Shown piece by piece: positions 8,404-18,972 of a stretch of DNA of 64,000 bases. The translations under genes and the position numbers were made by a program. Within the stretch, counting starts at the first letter, position 1. Each line of letters begins with the position of its first letter. The notes under the pieces were generated by a model. It saw only the letters and a list, made by a program, of their open reading frames with translations, had not been told where the DNA came from and made no database searches. Origin of the DNA: Bifidobacterium phasiani (GTDB lineage: Bacteria; Actinomycetota; Actinomycetes; Actinomycetales; Bifidobacteriaceae); assembly GCF_019331775.1 (NCBI RefSeq), contig NZ_JAHBBD010000003.1, positions 110,875-174,874 on the forward strand. Reading direction: 5' to 3'.

Positions 8404-8518
8404 TCGGATTTCGGCGGTCGAGCCATTCGGATTATTGTCGTTGGAACATTCGGATTTTGGTAGTTTGAATCCTCGGATTATTGTAGTTGATAGTGTCGGA
8501 TTTTTGTCGTTGGCGATT
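8404..8518. repeat. 23-bp direct repeat array upstream of DUF4143 ATPase gene
   Basis: TCGGATT starts at 8404, 8427, 8450, 8473 and 8496, exactly 23 bp apart. The last four units share the core TCGGATTWTTGTMGTTK; the first is degenerate after TCGGATT. The array is noticeably AT-richer than its surroundings and ends about 40 bp before the ATPase start. Its position suggests an iteron-like regulatory array for that gene; this is inference. Confidence 0.85.
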
Positions 8519-8559
8519 GGCGACCGACGGCACGGACACGACGGCGAAAGGAGGCGGCG

Positions 8560-9882
8560 ATGCCGGAGCGTCGGGCGTCATCGGTCAGGCCGCGGGGGTA
8601 TCGCCCGCGCATCGTGGACCGGCAGATCGAACGGTACATGCGCATCTTCGGGGCCGTGGAGATCGCCGGCACCAAGTGGTGCGGCAAGACATGGTCGGCG
8701 CGCGAGCACGCCGCCAGCATCACCTACGTCGACCGCGACAACAACCGGGACGCGGCGCGGGCCGATCCGTCGCTGATGCTGCTGGGCGAGCGCCCGCACG
8801 TCGTCGACGAATGGCAACTCGTTCCCGCGATCTGGGACGAGGTGCGCCACCGTGTGGACGACGAGCCCGGCGCCAAGGGGCAATGGCTGCTCACCGGCTC
8901 GTCCACGCCGCTTGGCGACGAACGTCCGCAGCACAGCGGTTCGGGTCGCATCGGCCGTGTGCGCATGAACCCGATGAGCCTTGCGGAAAGCGGCGGCTCG
9001 TCCGGCGAGGTCAGCCTGGCCGGTCTGTTCGAGGGACGGTTCGAGCCGGTCAGGGTCGACGTTCCGACGATGGAGCTGCTCGAGATGGTGTGCCGCGGAG
9101 GGTGGCCCGAGGCGCAGTCGATGCCGGTGTCCGACGCGCAGGTCCTGATCCGCGAGTACATGCGGCTGACCCTCGACGAGGGCGTCGCCGGGCGGGGGCG
9201 CAACCCCGACGTGGCCAGGCGCCTGCTGCGGTCGCTTGCCCGCAACGTCGGCCAGTCCGTGACCTACCGGACGCTGATGCAGGACATGTACGGCGCCGAA
9301 GCGGACGGCGGGGGCGACGTGGAGGAATTCGTTTCGGCGCGCACCGTGTCCGAATACGTCGGTCTGCTCACCGGCATGTTCGTCATCGACGAGGTGCCCG
9401 GTTGGGTGCCTCCGATGCGCTCCCCGAAACGCCTGCAGACCAAGTCGCGGCGGTACTTCGCCGATCCGTCCATCGCGGCCGCGGTGCTCGGCATGAACCC
9501 CCGCGCGCTGGTCGAGGACTGGCAGACCTTCGGCTTCGTCTTCGAGAACCTGTGCATGCGCGACCTGCTCGTGTATGCCCGCGCGCTGCCCGACGCCGGC
9601 GACGTGCCGGTGCGCTACTACCGCGACGACGCCGGCCTGGAGTGCGACGCCATCATCGAGACGATGGACGGGCGCTGGGCCGGCATCGAGATCAAGACCA
9701 GCCACGACAAGGTCGACGAGGCCGCCGCGAACCTGCTTCGCCTGCGCGCGAAGCTGACCGGGAACCCGCGCGCCCGGGCGCGGCGGCCCGAGTTCCTGGC
9801 GGTGCTCGTCGGCATCGGCGACTTCGCGTACCGGCGGCCCGACGGCGTGCTCGTCATCCCGGTCGCCGCGCTGGGCGCGTAG
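8560..9882 (+). CDS. AAA-family ATPase with DUF4143 domain
   Basis: A 440-residue P-loop ATPase of the AAA_14/DUF4143 type. The N-terminal AAA part carries Walker A GTKWCGKT near residue 37 and Walker B HVVDEW near residue 84. A helical middle follows, and then the DUF4143 C-terminal region containing GLECDAIIE and GIEIKTS, a restriction-endonuclease-like core pattern. ATG 8560 follows GAAAGGAGG. The gene stands alone behind the 23-bp repeat array and is followed by a terminator at 10033. Proteins of this kind are common in bifidobacterial genomes but their role is not established, so I give only the family. Confidence 0.88.
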   Translation: MPERRASSVRPRGYRPRIVDRQIERYMRIFGAVEIAGTKWCGKTWSAREHAASITYVDRDNNRDAARADPSLMLLGERPHVVDEWQLVPAIWDEVRHRVDDEPGAKGQWLLTGSSTPLGDERPQHSGSGRIGRVRMNPMSLAESGGSSGEVSLAGLFEGRFEPVRVDVPTMELLEMVCRGGWPEAQSMPVSDAQVLIREYMRLTLDEGVAGRGRNPDVARRLLRSLARNVGQSVTYRTLMQDMYGAEADGGGDVEEFVSARTVSEYVGLLTGMFVIDEVPGWVPPMRSPKRLQTKSRRYFADPSIAAAVLGMNPRALVEDWQTFGFVFENLCMRDLLVYARALPDAGDVPVRYYRDDAGLECDAIIETMDGRWAGIEIKTSHDKVDEAAANLLRLRAKLTGNPRARARRPEFLAVLVGIGDFAYRRPDGVLVIPVAALGA

Positions 9883-10032
9883 CCGGGATGCGGCAGCGCC
9901 GTGGCAACGTCGTGGTGCGCTTCGGTACGCCGCACCGCCGCCACGGCGCGTTATTCGTCGCGGTCGGCGCCGCCGCGAGGTAACCCATGCCCGTCGGGCG
10001 TCCGCGCCCGGCATCCCCTCCTCAACAATCAG

Positions 10033-10060
10033 GACGGCCGTGCCCTCGGCCGTCTTTTTT
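10033..10060 (+). terminator. Rho-independent terminator
   Basis: Stem GACGGCCG (10033-10040) pairs with CGGCCGTC (10047-10054) across a 6-nt loop and is followed by a run of seven T (10054-10060). It lies 150 bp after the DUF4143 ATPase gene and ends that transcription unit. The rest of 9883-10319 shows no gene. Confidence 0.85.
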
Positions 10061-10319
10061 CGTTGCCGCCGGTGCCGGTGTCGGTGCCGGCGGTCGCTGC
10101 CGTTGCCTTCGCTGTCGTCGGCCGGTGCTGTCGCCGTCATCGTCGCCGTCGTCTCCGTTGCCTTCGCCGCGCCGTCCTCGGTCGTTCGTCGGGTCGCCCC
10201 GCTCCGGAAATCTGATCGCGGGATGCGCCACGCCGGCGACGCCGCCGGCGGCGGGTGGTCGGGGGGTGCGCGACGGGGACCGCGGAACCGCGGCGGATGG
10301 GGCGGTATGAGTCGGAAAT

Positions 10320-10365
10320 CACTAGATGTAGTGCTGTGCTGTGATGTATATCACTAGCGATAGTG
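10320..10365. promoter_or_regulatory. Paired NrdR-like boxes upstream of nrdHIEF
   Basis: CACTAGATGTAGTG (10320-10333) and CACTAGCGATAGTG (10352-10365) are near-palindromes 32 bp apart, about three helical turns. A third, GTGATGTATATCAC, lies between at 10341-10354. NrdR boxes occur as such pairs before ribonucleotide reductase operons, so NrdR repression is the likely control. The nrdR gene itself is not in the window. Confidence 0.75.
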
Positions 10366-10444
10366 GTGCCGTCCCGCGTCGTTCGGGGTATCGTGAGGGA
10401 GCACATCAACCGATGAGTTCCAGTGACGAACCGAGGATACCGCC

Positions 10445-10693
10445 ATGACCGTGACCGTCTACAGCACCCCGCGCTGCCCGCAGTGCAACGCCACCAAGCG
10501 CCAGCTCGACCGCATGGGCGTCGCCTACCGCGAGATCGACGTCTCGTCGGACCCGGAGGCTCTGGCGATGCTGCACGCGGCCGGCTACCGCCAGGCGCCG
10601 GTCGTCGTGGCCGACGGCCAGGCCTGGACCGGCTACCGCCCGGACCTGCTGCGCGAGCTCGGCGCACGCGTCCCGGCCGAGGCGACGGCGTGA
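10445..10693 (+). CDS. nrdH: NrdH glutaredoxin-like redoxin
   Basis: An 82-residue thioredoxin-fold electron donor that reduces the class Ib ribonucleotide reductase NrdE. The redox motif CPQC sits at residues 11-14, after TVYSTPR. The C-terminal WTGYRPDLL matches the WSGFRPD-type signature that separates NrdH from ordinary glutaredoxins. It is the first gene of nrdHIEF and its stop overlaps the GTG start of nrdI. Transcription is probably under the NrdR-like boxes about 80-125 bp upstream. Confidence 0.96.
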   Translation: MTVTVYSTPRCPQCNATKRQLDRMGVAYREIDVSSDPEALAMLHAAGYRQAPVVVADGQAWTGYRPDLLRELGARVPAEATA

Positions 10694-11181
10694 GCGCCGG
10701 GGCTGCGACCGCCGCGGACCGGGCCGCCGACGGCCGCGAGGGCCGTTCCGTGGACGGCATCGGCGCGCTCGTCTACTTCTCGTCCGTCTCCGAGAACACC
10801 GCGCGCTTCGTGGCCCGGTGCCGCTTCGAGGACGAGGGCGTCGCCGTGCACCGCATCCCGCTGCGCGCCGACGAGCCCGCCCTCGCCGTGCGCGAGCCCT
10901 ACGTCCTGATGGTGCCGACCTACGGCGGCGGCGACCCGCGCAAGGCCGTGCCCGTCCAGGTCAAGCGCTTCCTGAACGATCCGGCCAACCGCGCGTGGAT
11001 CCGCGGCGTCATCGCGGCCGGCAACACCAACTTCGGCGAGGCGTACTGCGCGGCCGGCGACATCATCGCCGCCAAATGCGGCGTGCCGTACCTGTACCGC
11101 TTCGAGCTGATGGGCACCCCGGAGGACGAGGCCGCGGTGCGCCGCGGCGTCGCGGAGTTCCTGGCCGCGCTCCCCCGATGA
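10690..11181 (+). CDS. nrdI: NrdI flavodoxin-like protein
   Basis: NrdI is a flavodoxin-like protein that helps generate the dimanganese-tyrosyl radical cofactor of NrdF. The FMN-binding loop [14 protein letters not shown], the later VPTYGGGD, and the [14 protein letters not shown] loop are clear. The GTG at 10690 overlaps the nrdH stop by four bases and gives 163 residues, about 20 more than usual. An in-frame GTG at 10750 would give 143 residues and a more typical N-terminus. Coupling to nrdH favours 10690, but the true start is unsure. Confidence 0.93.
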   Translation: MSAGAATAADRAADGREGRSVDGIGALVYFSSVSENTARFVARCRFEDEGVAVHRIPLRADEPALAVREPYVLMVPTYGGGDPRKAVPVQVKRFLNDPANRAWIRGVIAAGNTNFGEAYCAAGDIIAAKCGVPYLYRFELMGTPEDEAAVRRGVAEFLAALPR

Positions 11182-11336
11182 CGCGCCTCCGGCGGCACGC
11201 CCGCGGCGGCGTGCGCCCAACGGGGCCCGTTCCCGGCGCCACGTCGCCGACGACGCATCCCCGATTGCATATCCCCGACCGCGTATCCGACCGCGCGTTT
11301 CCGACCACGCATCCCCGACCACGAAAGGCAAGTGAC

Positions 11337-14613
<3,277 letters not shown>

Positions 14614-14627
14614 CATCCGCCTGCCCC

Positions 14628-14671
14628 GCGCCCCGCGACGGCGGCCCGATGGGCTCGCCGCGGCGGGGCGC
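14628..14671 (+). terminator. Hairpin after nrdF
   Basis: Inverted repeat GCGCCCCGC-ga-CGGCG (14628-14643) pairs with CGCCG-cg-GCGGGGCGC (14656-14671) around a GGCCCGATGGGCT loop. No T-tract follows, so its strength as a terminator is uncertain. Confidence 0.5.
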
Positions 14672-14728
14672 GATGCCGTATCATGAGACCACCGGATTGG
14701 ATCGACGCGGATCGGAACGGGGGCGACG

Positions 14729-15328
14729 ATGGGCAGACAGGCGTGGCGTTACGTGATGTTGGCGGCGGCCGGCGGCGCGGTCGGCGTCGGCATGCAGCTG
14801 CTGCCCCATCTGCCGGGGCAGTGGGGGCAGAACGTCATGTCGTATATGTCGACCGACCTGGGGAGCTGGGCGGTGATCACCGTCGTGATCGCGACCTACG
14901 CGCCGGGCATGCTGCACGCCGGCGGCCGGTGCTTCGCGTTCATGATGGCGATGGTGGCCGGCTACTACCTGCTGTACCCGGTGAGCGCCGCCTGGAACCT
15001 GCGATGGTTCGCCCTGGCGGTGCTGATGTTCCCCATCGGGATGGTCGTCTTCCTGTATCGGGACCGGCTGTGGGTGTTCGTCGCGCTGGAGGTCGCGATG
15101 GCGGTCTTCCTGGCGTGTGACGTGTTCGTCTTGGCGGGCAAGGTGGCGGGCGGCGAGATGATCGTGTACAACGAGCTCGGCGAGAGCATCATCGTGCGGG
15201 AGACGGCGTTCTCGCTGGGGAACTACGTGCTGCTGCCGCTGGCGGTCATATGGTGCATGTGGTTCATGTGGCGCCGCCGCCGCGACCGGGTCCGGGCCCC
15301 GGCCGCCGGCCGGTCCGACGGGGAGTGA
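14729..15328 (+). CDS. Hypothetical multi-pass membrane protein
   Basis: I do not recognise a family. The 199-residue protein has about six hydrophobic helices, for example YVMLAAAGGAVGVGMQLL, SWAVITVVIATYAPGM, LEVAMAVFLACDVFVLAG and NYVLLPLAVIWCMWFMW. It ends in a basic tail, RRRRDRVR, so the C-terminus is probably cytoplasmic. ATG 14729 has the GGGGGCG stretch just upstream. It stands alone between nrdF and a tRNA pair on the other strand and shares a bidirectional terminator with them. Aromatic, small-residue helices resemble DUF6518-like proteins, but this is a guess. Confidence 0.75.
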   Translation: MGRQAWRYVMLAAAGGAVGVGMQLLPHLPGQWGQNVMSYMSTDLGSWAVITVVIATYAPGMLHAGGRCFAFMMAMVAGYYLLYPVSAAWNLRWFALAVLMFPIGMVVFLYRDRLWVFVALEVAMAVFLACDVFVLAGKVAGGEMIVYNELGESIIVRETAFSLGNYVLLPLAVIWCMWFMWRRRRDRVRAPAAGRSDGE

Positions 15329-15343
15329 TGGAGTGATACGGAA

Positions 15344-15375
15344 AATCCCTCGGAATCTCATGGTTCCGAGGGATT
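15344..15375 (-). terminator. Bidirectional terminator between membrane protein and tRNA-Ala
   Basis: The 12-bp arms AATCCCTCGGAA (15344-15355) and TTCCGAGGGATT (15364-15375) have an 8-nt loop. Read on the minus strand, a TTTT run follows, so it ends the tRNA-Ala transcript. It also lies just after the plus-strand membrane protein gene. Confidence 0.85.
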
Positions 15376-15384
15376 CTGCCTGGG

Positions 15385-15457
15385 TGGAGCATACCGGACT
15401 CGAACCGGTGACCCTCTGCTTGCAAAGCAGATGCGCTACCAGCTGCGCTAATGCCCC
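15385..15457 (-). tRNA. tRNA-Ala (TGC anticodon)
   Basis: Read on the minus strand the gene starts GGGGCATTAGCGCAGCTGG and has a CTGCTTTGCAAAGCAG anticodon arm, anticodon TGC. The T-arm is CCGGTTCGAGTCCGG, and the acceptor stem closes with ATGCTCC plus discriminator A. The length is 73 nt. The next bases are CCC, so the CCA end is not encoded. Confidence 0.96.
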
Positions 15458-15471
15458 GTCACGGTAAAAAT

Positions 15472-15494
15472 AAAGCGGCCTCGAAAGCCGCCTT
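15472..15494 (-). terminator. Terminator between tRNA-Ile and tRNA-Ala
   Basis: On the minus strand AAGGCGGC, loop TTTCGA, then a matching GCCGCTTT arm is followed by ATTTTT. It implies that tRNA-Ile and tRNA-Ala are at least partly separate transcripts. Short stem with one wobble pair. Confidence 0.65.
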
Positions 15495-15505
15495 AGTTTT
15501 CCGCG

Positions 15506-15579
15506 TGGGCCCGGGAGGACTTGAACCTCCGACCTCATCCTTATCAGGGATGCGCTCTAACCGGCTGAGCTACGGGCCC
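15506..15579 (-). tRNA. tRNA-Ile (GAT anticodon)
   Basis: Read on the minus strand it begins GGGCCCGTAGCTCAGCCGG and has the anticodon arm ATCCCTGATAAGGAT with anticodon GAT. The T-arm is GGAGGTTCAAGTCCTCC, and the 7-bp acceptor stem closes with CGGGCCC plus A. The length is 74 nt. The Ile-Ala pair is often found inside rRNA operons, but no rRNA gene is nearby here. Confidence 0.96.
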
Positions 15580-15706
15580 GTTCCATGCGATTGGAAAATC
15601 ACACAATCGACTAGTTTAGCGTGAAGTTGGAATATGTCCAGTCAGCGTGTCGCGCGTGTCGCGGATTGCCGCTTCGCTCATCCAGTGCCGGCGCGAGAAT
15701 GGCGTC

Positions 15707-16384
15707 ATGCCGTCGTTCCGTGATTCCGACCGTAATCCCGACCGCGCCGTCGAGCCGCGCCCCCGCGTCTCCGAGGCCGCACCCCCCCGCGCCGCCTCCG
15801 CCGTGCACGTCATCGACGTCGACGGCCTGGCCGTCCGGGTGGCCCGCAAGCCGATCAAGAACATGTACCTGCGCGTCACGCCGCCGTCCGGCGACGTCGT
15901 CGTCTCCGCGCCGACGCGCATCGCCGACGCGCAGATCGAGGCGTTCGTCCGCCAGCGCCGCGACTGGGTCGTCCGCCAGCGCCGGCGGATCGCCGAGGCG
16001 CGCGGGACGACGGCCTCTGGCCCCGGCGACCCTTCGGCGGAGGTCTGGACGCCCGAGCGCCGCCGTGCCGCGGCCGACGCCATCAACGCGCAGCTGCCCG
16101 CGCTGCTGGCGCATTGGGGGCCGATCATCGGCCGCACGCCGACGCACATCACGCTGCGCACGATGACCACGCGCTGGGGCTCATGCACCCCGCGCACCGG
16201 CCGCATCCGGCTGAATCTGCAACTGGGGCTGATGGAGCCGCGGTTCCTGGAGTACGTGCTCGTCCACGAGATGACGCATCTGTGGGCGAGCGGGCACGGC
16301 GTGGAGTTCCAACGCCGCATGTCGCGCTACCTGCCGCAGTGGCGGCAGCTGCGCCGCGAGCTGAACCGCCGCGCGGCGGTGTAG
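15707..16384 (+). CDS. YgjP-like zinc metallopeptidase-domain protein
   Basis: A 225-residue protein with the M48/SprT-like HExxH signature VLVHEMTHLWASGHGVEF near residue 190. Its two histidines and glutamate, plus the later histidine, would bind zinc. The upstream family block ITLRTMTTRWGSCTPRTGRIRLNL is characteristic of YgjP (DUF45) proteins. ATG 15707 is chosen because it follows a purine-rich GCGAGAA. A GTG at 15647 would add 20 residues without a ribosome binding site. It is a single gene convergent with dps. Cellular substrate is unknown; some database names call such proteins UTP pyrophosphatase. Confidence 0.85.
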   Translation: MPSFRDSDRNPDRAVEPRPRVSEAAPPRAASAVHVIDVDGLAVRVARKPIKNMYLRVTPPSGDVVVSAPTRIADAQIEAFVRQRRDWVVRQRRRIAEARGTTASGPGDPSAEVWTPERRRAAADAINAQLPALLAHWGPIIGRTPTHITLRTMTTRWGSCTPRTGRIRLNLQLGLMEPRFLEYVLVHEMTHLWASGHGVEFQRRMSRYLPQWRQLRRELNRRAAV

Positions 16385-16417
16385 GGCGGGCGGCTTCGGG
16401 GCGGCCTTGGAAACGCG

Positions 16418-16453
16418 GACGGGCGGCGCCGGCGAACAACGGCACCGCCCGTC
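16418..16453. terminator. Convergent-gene hairpin
   Basis: GACGGGCGG (16418-16426) and CCGCCCGTC (16445-16453) form a 9-bp stem between the metallopeptidase and dps, which converge. No clear T-tract on either side. Confidence 0.55.
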
Positions 16454-16502
16454 GGAAACGTCGCGTCGGCGCGTCGCATCCCTGCGCCGGCCCGACGATG
16501 CG

Positions 16503-16982
16503 TCACGCCAGATGGCTGCGCATGAACCACTGGAACTTCTCCAGCTCCTGCACGTGGTCCTGGATGATGTTGGAACTGACGAAGTCGAGCTCGTCAAGCT
16601 CGGCGACGGCCTTGCGGTCGTCGGCGATGAACGCGTCGTAGTACTCGATCAGCGCCTTGAGGTATTCCTCGGTCGACCGGCGGCCCTCCACGTCGAACGG
16701 CTTCCACGTGCGGTTGCGGGCGATGGCGTCCGCGCGCCCGTCGGGGGTGCCGCCCAGAGTGGCGATGCGCTCGGCCGTCTCGTCGGCCTGCGCGAGCACG
16801 ACCTCGACCTGCGGGTCGAGCATCTCGTGCACGGCGATGAAGTTCGGTCCGGTCACGTTCCAATGCGCGTGCTTGAGCACGAGCGCCGCCTCCTGCTCCT
16901 GGCTGAGGCGGTTCTGCAAGATTGCGATGGCCTTCTCAGAAGCGGCTTCGTCGAGTCCGGGGACCACGAATGCGAGTGTCAT
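16503..16982 (-). CDS. dps: Dps-family DNA-binding ferritin-like protein
   Basis: A 159-residue Dps subunit. Dodecamers oxidise Fe(II) with peroxide, store iron and protect DNA under oxidative or starvation stress. The ferroxidase residues typical of Dps lie in LKHAHWNVTGPNF, AVHEMLDPQ and ADETAERIATLGG. The ATG at 16982 is preceded by GGAAAGGCAGGATATC, a good ribosome binding site. It is a stand-alone gene on the minus strand, with 97 bp separating it from the CNNM/CBS gene that ends upstream of it on the same strand. No PerR-like site was identified by eye. Confidence 0.95.
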   Translation of the reverse strand: MTLAFVVPGLDEAASEKAIAILQNRLSQEQEAALVLKHAHWNVTGPNFIAVHEMLDPQVEVVLAQADETAERIATLGGTPDGRADAIARNRTWKPFDVEGRRSTEEYLKALIEYYDAFIADDRKAVAELDELDFVSSNIIQDHVQELEKFQWFMRSHLA

Positions 16983-17079
16983 GATATCCTGCCTTTCCTA
17001 GAAGGGTTGGGGGTATCTCCAGTCTACGTTCGTTCCCCGGGCGACAGGTGGGTGACGGGGGTGATATGCATCACGCGCG

Positions 17080-18426
17080 TCACGCCGCTGCGGACTCGCC
17101 CCCGTTCCGGCCGTCGGCCGCGCCGTCGCCGTCCTGTGTCCGCCGGCGCACCTCGATCGTCTCGATGCGGCGGCCGTCCACCTTGGTCACGACCATGTCG
17201 TAGCCGTCGTCGGAGTGCAGCACGTCGCCCTCGGCGCCCATCCTGCCGGTCTGCGCCAGGAAGTACCCGGCTACCGTCTCGTACGGCCCGTCGTCCAGCT
17301 CGATGCCGGTCAGGTCCTCGAAGTCCTCCAGCGTGGTGCCGCCCTCGATGGTGGCCACGCCGTCCACGAACACGGTGCGGTCGGTGCGTTCGCCGCCCTT
17401 CTCCTCGGGCAGGTCGTACTCGTCGCGGATGTCGCCCACCAGCTCCTCGGTCATGTCCTCCAGCGTGACGATGCCGTCGGTGCCGCCGTACTCGTCGATG
17501 ACGACGGCCAGGTGGATGCCGCGCTTGCGCAGCAGCTCCAGGCTCGGCAGCAGCCGCGAGGTGCCGGGCAGCGAGATGCCCTCGCGGGTCACGTCGGCCA
17601 CGACCTTGGCGTTCGGGTCGCGCACGTCGAGCAGGTCGCGCACGTGCACGAAGCCGAGCACGTCGTCGAAGTCCTTGCCAGTGACCGGGTAGCGCGAATA
17701 CGGCATCTCGCGCACGTACGCGGCGGCCTCCTCGATCGGCTGGTCGCCGTCCAGGAACACGACGTCGGCGCGCGGCCGCATGACCTCGGCCACGATCGTC
17801 TCGGAGGCGTCGAACACGTCGTCGAGGATCATGCGCTCGTCCTTGCTGAGGTTCGTGTTCGTGTTGACGAGCACGCGCAGCTCCTCGTCGGAGACCTCGC
17901 TTTCGGTCTCGTTCGGGTCGAAGCCCAGCAGCCGCACGATGCCGTTGGTGTTCTTGCCGATCAGCCAGATGATCGGCTTGCACACCTTGGCGAACGTGTC
18001 GATGGCGGGCACGACGGCGCGCGCGATCTGCTCGGACTTCTGCATCGCGATGCGCTTGGGCACCATCTCGGAGATGACGATCGAGCAGTAGGAGATGACC
18101 AGCGTCAGCACGACGGTGACCAGCGGGTTGGCCACCGCGGGGGGCACCCCCCATCCCTCGACGACGGGCACGATGAACGGCGCGATCGACGAGGCGCCGA
18201 ACGATGCGGACAGGAAGCCGGACAGCGTCACGCCGATCTGCACGGTGGAAAGGAAGGTGTTCGGGTCGCGGGCGATTTTGGCAACGCGGGCTCCTCGCGC
18301 GTCGGTTTGCTCCATCTGCTCGATCTGGGAGCTGCGCAGCGAGACCAGCGCCAGCTCGGTGCCGGCGAACACCGCGCCGACAAGCAGGAACACAAAGATG
18401 AGCAGAATGTTCAAGCCAAGTGACAT
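17080..18426 (-). CDS. CNNM/HlyC-CorC family membrane protein with CBS domains
   Basis: A 448-residue integral membrane protein. The N-terminal DUF21/CNNM domain (about residues 1-200) has hydrophobic helices starting LGLNILLIFVFLLVGAVFAG and the conserved acidic/serine pattern TELALVSLRSSQIEQ. A CBS pair follows (about 215-340), with PRADVVFLDGDQ and VIDEYGGTDGIVTLED. A C-terminal CorC/HlyC domain (about 355-430) includes VDGVATIEGGTTLEDFE. Family members are linked to Mg/Co ion transport and are often misnamed hemolysins. The start ATG 18426 has only a weak ribosome binding site. It is probably monocistronic. Confidence 0.92.
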   Translation of the reverse strand: MSLGLNILLIFVFLLVGAVFAGTELALVSLRSSQIEQMEQTDARGARVAKIARDPNTFLSTVQIGVTLSGFLSASFGASSIAPFIVPVVEGWGVPPAVANPLVTVVLTLVISYCSIVISEMVPKRIAMQKSEQIARAVVPAIDTFAKVCKPIIWLIGKNTNGIVRLLGFDPNETESEVSDEELRVLVNTNTNLSKDERMILDDVFDASETIVAEVMRPRADVVFLDGDQPIEEAAAYVREMPYSRYPVTGKDFDDVLGFVHVRDLLDVRDPNAKVVADVTREGISLPGTSRLLPSLELLRKRGIHLAVVIDEYGGTDGIVTLEDMTEELVGDIRDEYDLPEEKGGERTDRTVFVDGVATIEGGTTLEDFEDLTGIELDDGPYETVAGYFLAQTGRMGAEGDVLHSDDGYDMVVTKVDGRRIETIEVRRRTQDGDGAADGRNGGESAAA

Positions 18427-18544
18427 AGGGACCACACTAAGGCAACGGCACGTCAATTCGCCCGGTGCGCCGCGCGGGCGCACCGCTTCGGCGGGCGCCT
18501 CCCCCTCGGCGGGCACCCGTCGCCGGCCGCCTTGCGGCCCGGAC

Positions 18545-18632
18545 GTCTGCGCCGCGTCGTCGGGACCCGGGTCAATCGGCTCATGGATGTCCAGGACAAC
18601 GACAGGTCTGCGCCGTGTCGTCGGGACCCGGG
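18545..18632 (+). repeat. 27-bp direct repeat, two copies
   Basis: GTCTGCGCCGCGTCGTCGGG plus ACCCGGG at 18545-18571 recurs at 18606-18632 with one mismatch. The intervening 34 bp are unrelated. Seen directly; function unknown. Confidence 0.8.
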
Positions 18633-18689
18633 CGAGGCGGCGTCCCGCGGTAGGCCGTTGCGCGCCATCGGGTGGCGGCCGCCGCCGTT

Positions 18690-18826
18690 TCGGTAGGCAC
18701 ATCTCCCCTTCAGTAGGCACCCGTCGCCGGGGTCGTTGCGCCGGGAAGGCCGTGATTCCGCGGTTTGCCGTTCCGGCTTTCGCCGGGCATGTGCCTACGC
18801 GGCCGCCGAAGTGCCTACTGAACCGC
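18690..18826. repeat. Nested inverted-repeat (REP/BIME-like) element
   Basis: The left side carries CGGTAGGCACAT (18691-18702) and TTCAGTAGGCAC (about 18709-18720). The right side carries ATGTGCCTACG (18789-18799) and GTGCCTACTGAA (18811-18822). TAGGCAC words on the left face GTGCCTA words on the right, and the middle holds a CGCCGGG/CCCGGCG pairing. The arrangement resembles a bacterial interspersed palindromic element. Confidence 0.7.
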
Positions 18827-18972
18827 GACCGACTACGATGGATGGCGATTCCGGGCCTTGGGCCGCCGCACGGGACCGCTGCGCGGGGCCGCCGCGCCGC
18901 TCCGCCGCATGGTGCGCGGCGTGCGCGCGACGCATGGGTCCGGCGGGGAACCGGATTCGACAAGGAGGACGG

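Larger units (their letters stand above)
18427..18972. other. GC-rich intergenic region with repeats
   Basis: No gene is supported. Two repeat structures are annotated separately (18545-18632 and 18690-18826). The region separates the divergently transcribed CNNM/CBS gene and the amidohydrolase, so it must hold both promoters; I could not assign clear -10/-35 boxes. Confidence 0.6.

Noticed and set aside
8404..8518. CRISPR-like array
   Set aside because: Repeat period of 23 bp is fully taken by the degenerate repeat itself, with no unique spacers.
15385..15579. Part of an rRNA operon because of the Ile-Ala tRNA pair
   Set aside because: Neighbouring sequence codes for proteins on both sides and shows no 16S or 23S segments; a terminator lies between the two tRNAs.
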